Part shown: piece by piece, positions 63,660 through 64,000 of the stretch
How the letters are laid out: every line of letters starts with the position of its first letter
How positions within the stretch are numbered: the first letter of the stretch is position 1
Source of the DNA: Chondrosia reniformis
Lineage: Eukaryota; Porifera; Demospongiae; Chondrillida; Chondrillidae
DNA: 64,000 nt
Direction of reading: 5' to 3'
Assembly: GCA_947172415.1 (NCBI GenBank)
Contig: OX359201.1
Coordinates: 6,126,501-6,190,500 of the forward strand
Position numbers and translations under genes: made by a program
The notes under the pieces: model-generated
Told to the model about the DNA's origin: nothing
Seen by the model: only the letters and a program-made list of their open reading frames with translations
Databases searched by the model: none

Positions 63660-63899
63660 CTGCAGTACTTCGCTTCGCATCACTTTAGAAGGTGATCCCA
63701 GGGCACACCACGAGGAGGTGGAAGTACTTCGTGCCCCAAAAAATGTTTACAACTCTGTTTGACACTTCCACTACTGGCGTCGTAAGAGAAGTTGCTCGGG
63801 AGCGATCCGGCGTACCTGACCGTCCTGTGACCAGTTACTAGTCTTGCTCTGCCTCACGCTACGGACAGAACAAGCCCGACCCTGGCGGACCACAAACTC
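63660..63899. repeat. Right arm of the 240-bp inverted repeat
   Basis: Reverse complement of 1-240 with one mismatch. The match ends exactly at 63660 on the inner side; on the outer side it runs to the last base testable, since the left arm begins at base 1. The 100 bases after it have no partner in this window. Confidence 0.95.
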
Positions 63900-64000
63900 C
63901 CACCAATGAGAATCATCATGTGCACACAACGCAGCTTGAGAGCACTGTACACAGACTTTAGCTCATTGGGATCGGCCAGGTTGCTTTAGAGTAGGGACCC

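Overview
The window looks like nuclear DNA of an early-branching animal, most likely a sponge. The inference rests on an AT-rich sequence, multi-exon genes with short GT-AG introns (often 50-100 bp), very short intergenic spaces, and animal gene families: a TCF/LEF factor with HMG box and C-clamp, a BET bromodomain protein with a P-TEFb-type tail, classical dynamin with PH, GED and proline-rich domains, and a SYCE2-like synaptonemal complex protein. Species assignment is inference only.

Layout. ALG14 (+) lies at 539-1201. Two tandem ABCC4/MRP4-like transporter genes (both -) fill 1.8-11.6 kb (copy A) and 12.5-23.0 kb (copy B). Between them is a broken fragment of the 3' end of the next gene, a BET (BRD4-like) gene on - at 24.5-29.6 kb, which shows that one duplication unit carried ABCC4 plus the BET 3' end. 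TCF/LEF (+, 30.8-34.4 kb) follows, then a bHLH gene (-, 35.2-38.3 kb), a SYCE2-like gene (+, 38.7-39.8 kb), dynamin (-, 39.9-46.7 kb), TRNT1 CCA-adding enzyme (-, 46.9-48.5 kb), a RING-H2 protein (+, 48.7-49.6 kb), RBM26/27 (-, 50.1-56.8 kb) and an unrecognised protein of about 1,600 residues (+, 56.9-63.0 kb). Several neighbours are divergent pairs sharing 150-400 bp of upstream DNA.

The accessory DNA sits in the duplicated region and in introns. Comparing copies A and B position by position reveals insertions present in only one of them: a 2-kb foldback element in A; in B, a giant hairpin of 19-bp satellite repeats around a small helix-turn-helix ORF, a pogo/Tigger-like MITE, palindromic MITEs in intron 1 and in the promoter region, and a 5'-truncated non-LTR retrotransposon with an (ATT)n tail. 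Intronic minisatellites are abundant in dynamin and RBM26 and create long spurious open frames. A 240-bp, 99.6 percent identical inverted repeat lies at the two ends of the window (1-240 and 63660-63899).

The genes do not form one pathway. They are housekeeping (ALG14, TRNT1, dynamin, RBM26), transcriptional (BET, TCF, bHLH), meiotic (SYCE2) and transport (ABCC4) functions. The most unusual points are the duplicate transporter whose C-terminus was replaced by sequence from the duplication junction and so lost a PDZ-ligand-like end, the terminal inverted repeat pair, and the unrecognised large protein. I found no CRISPR array, operon or other prokaryote-type system.
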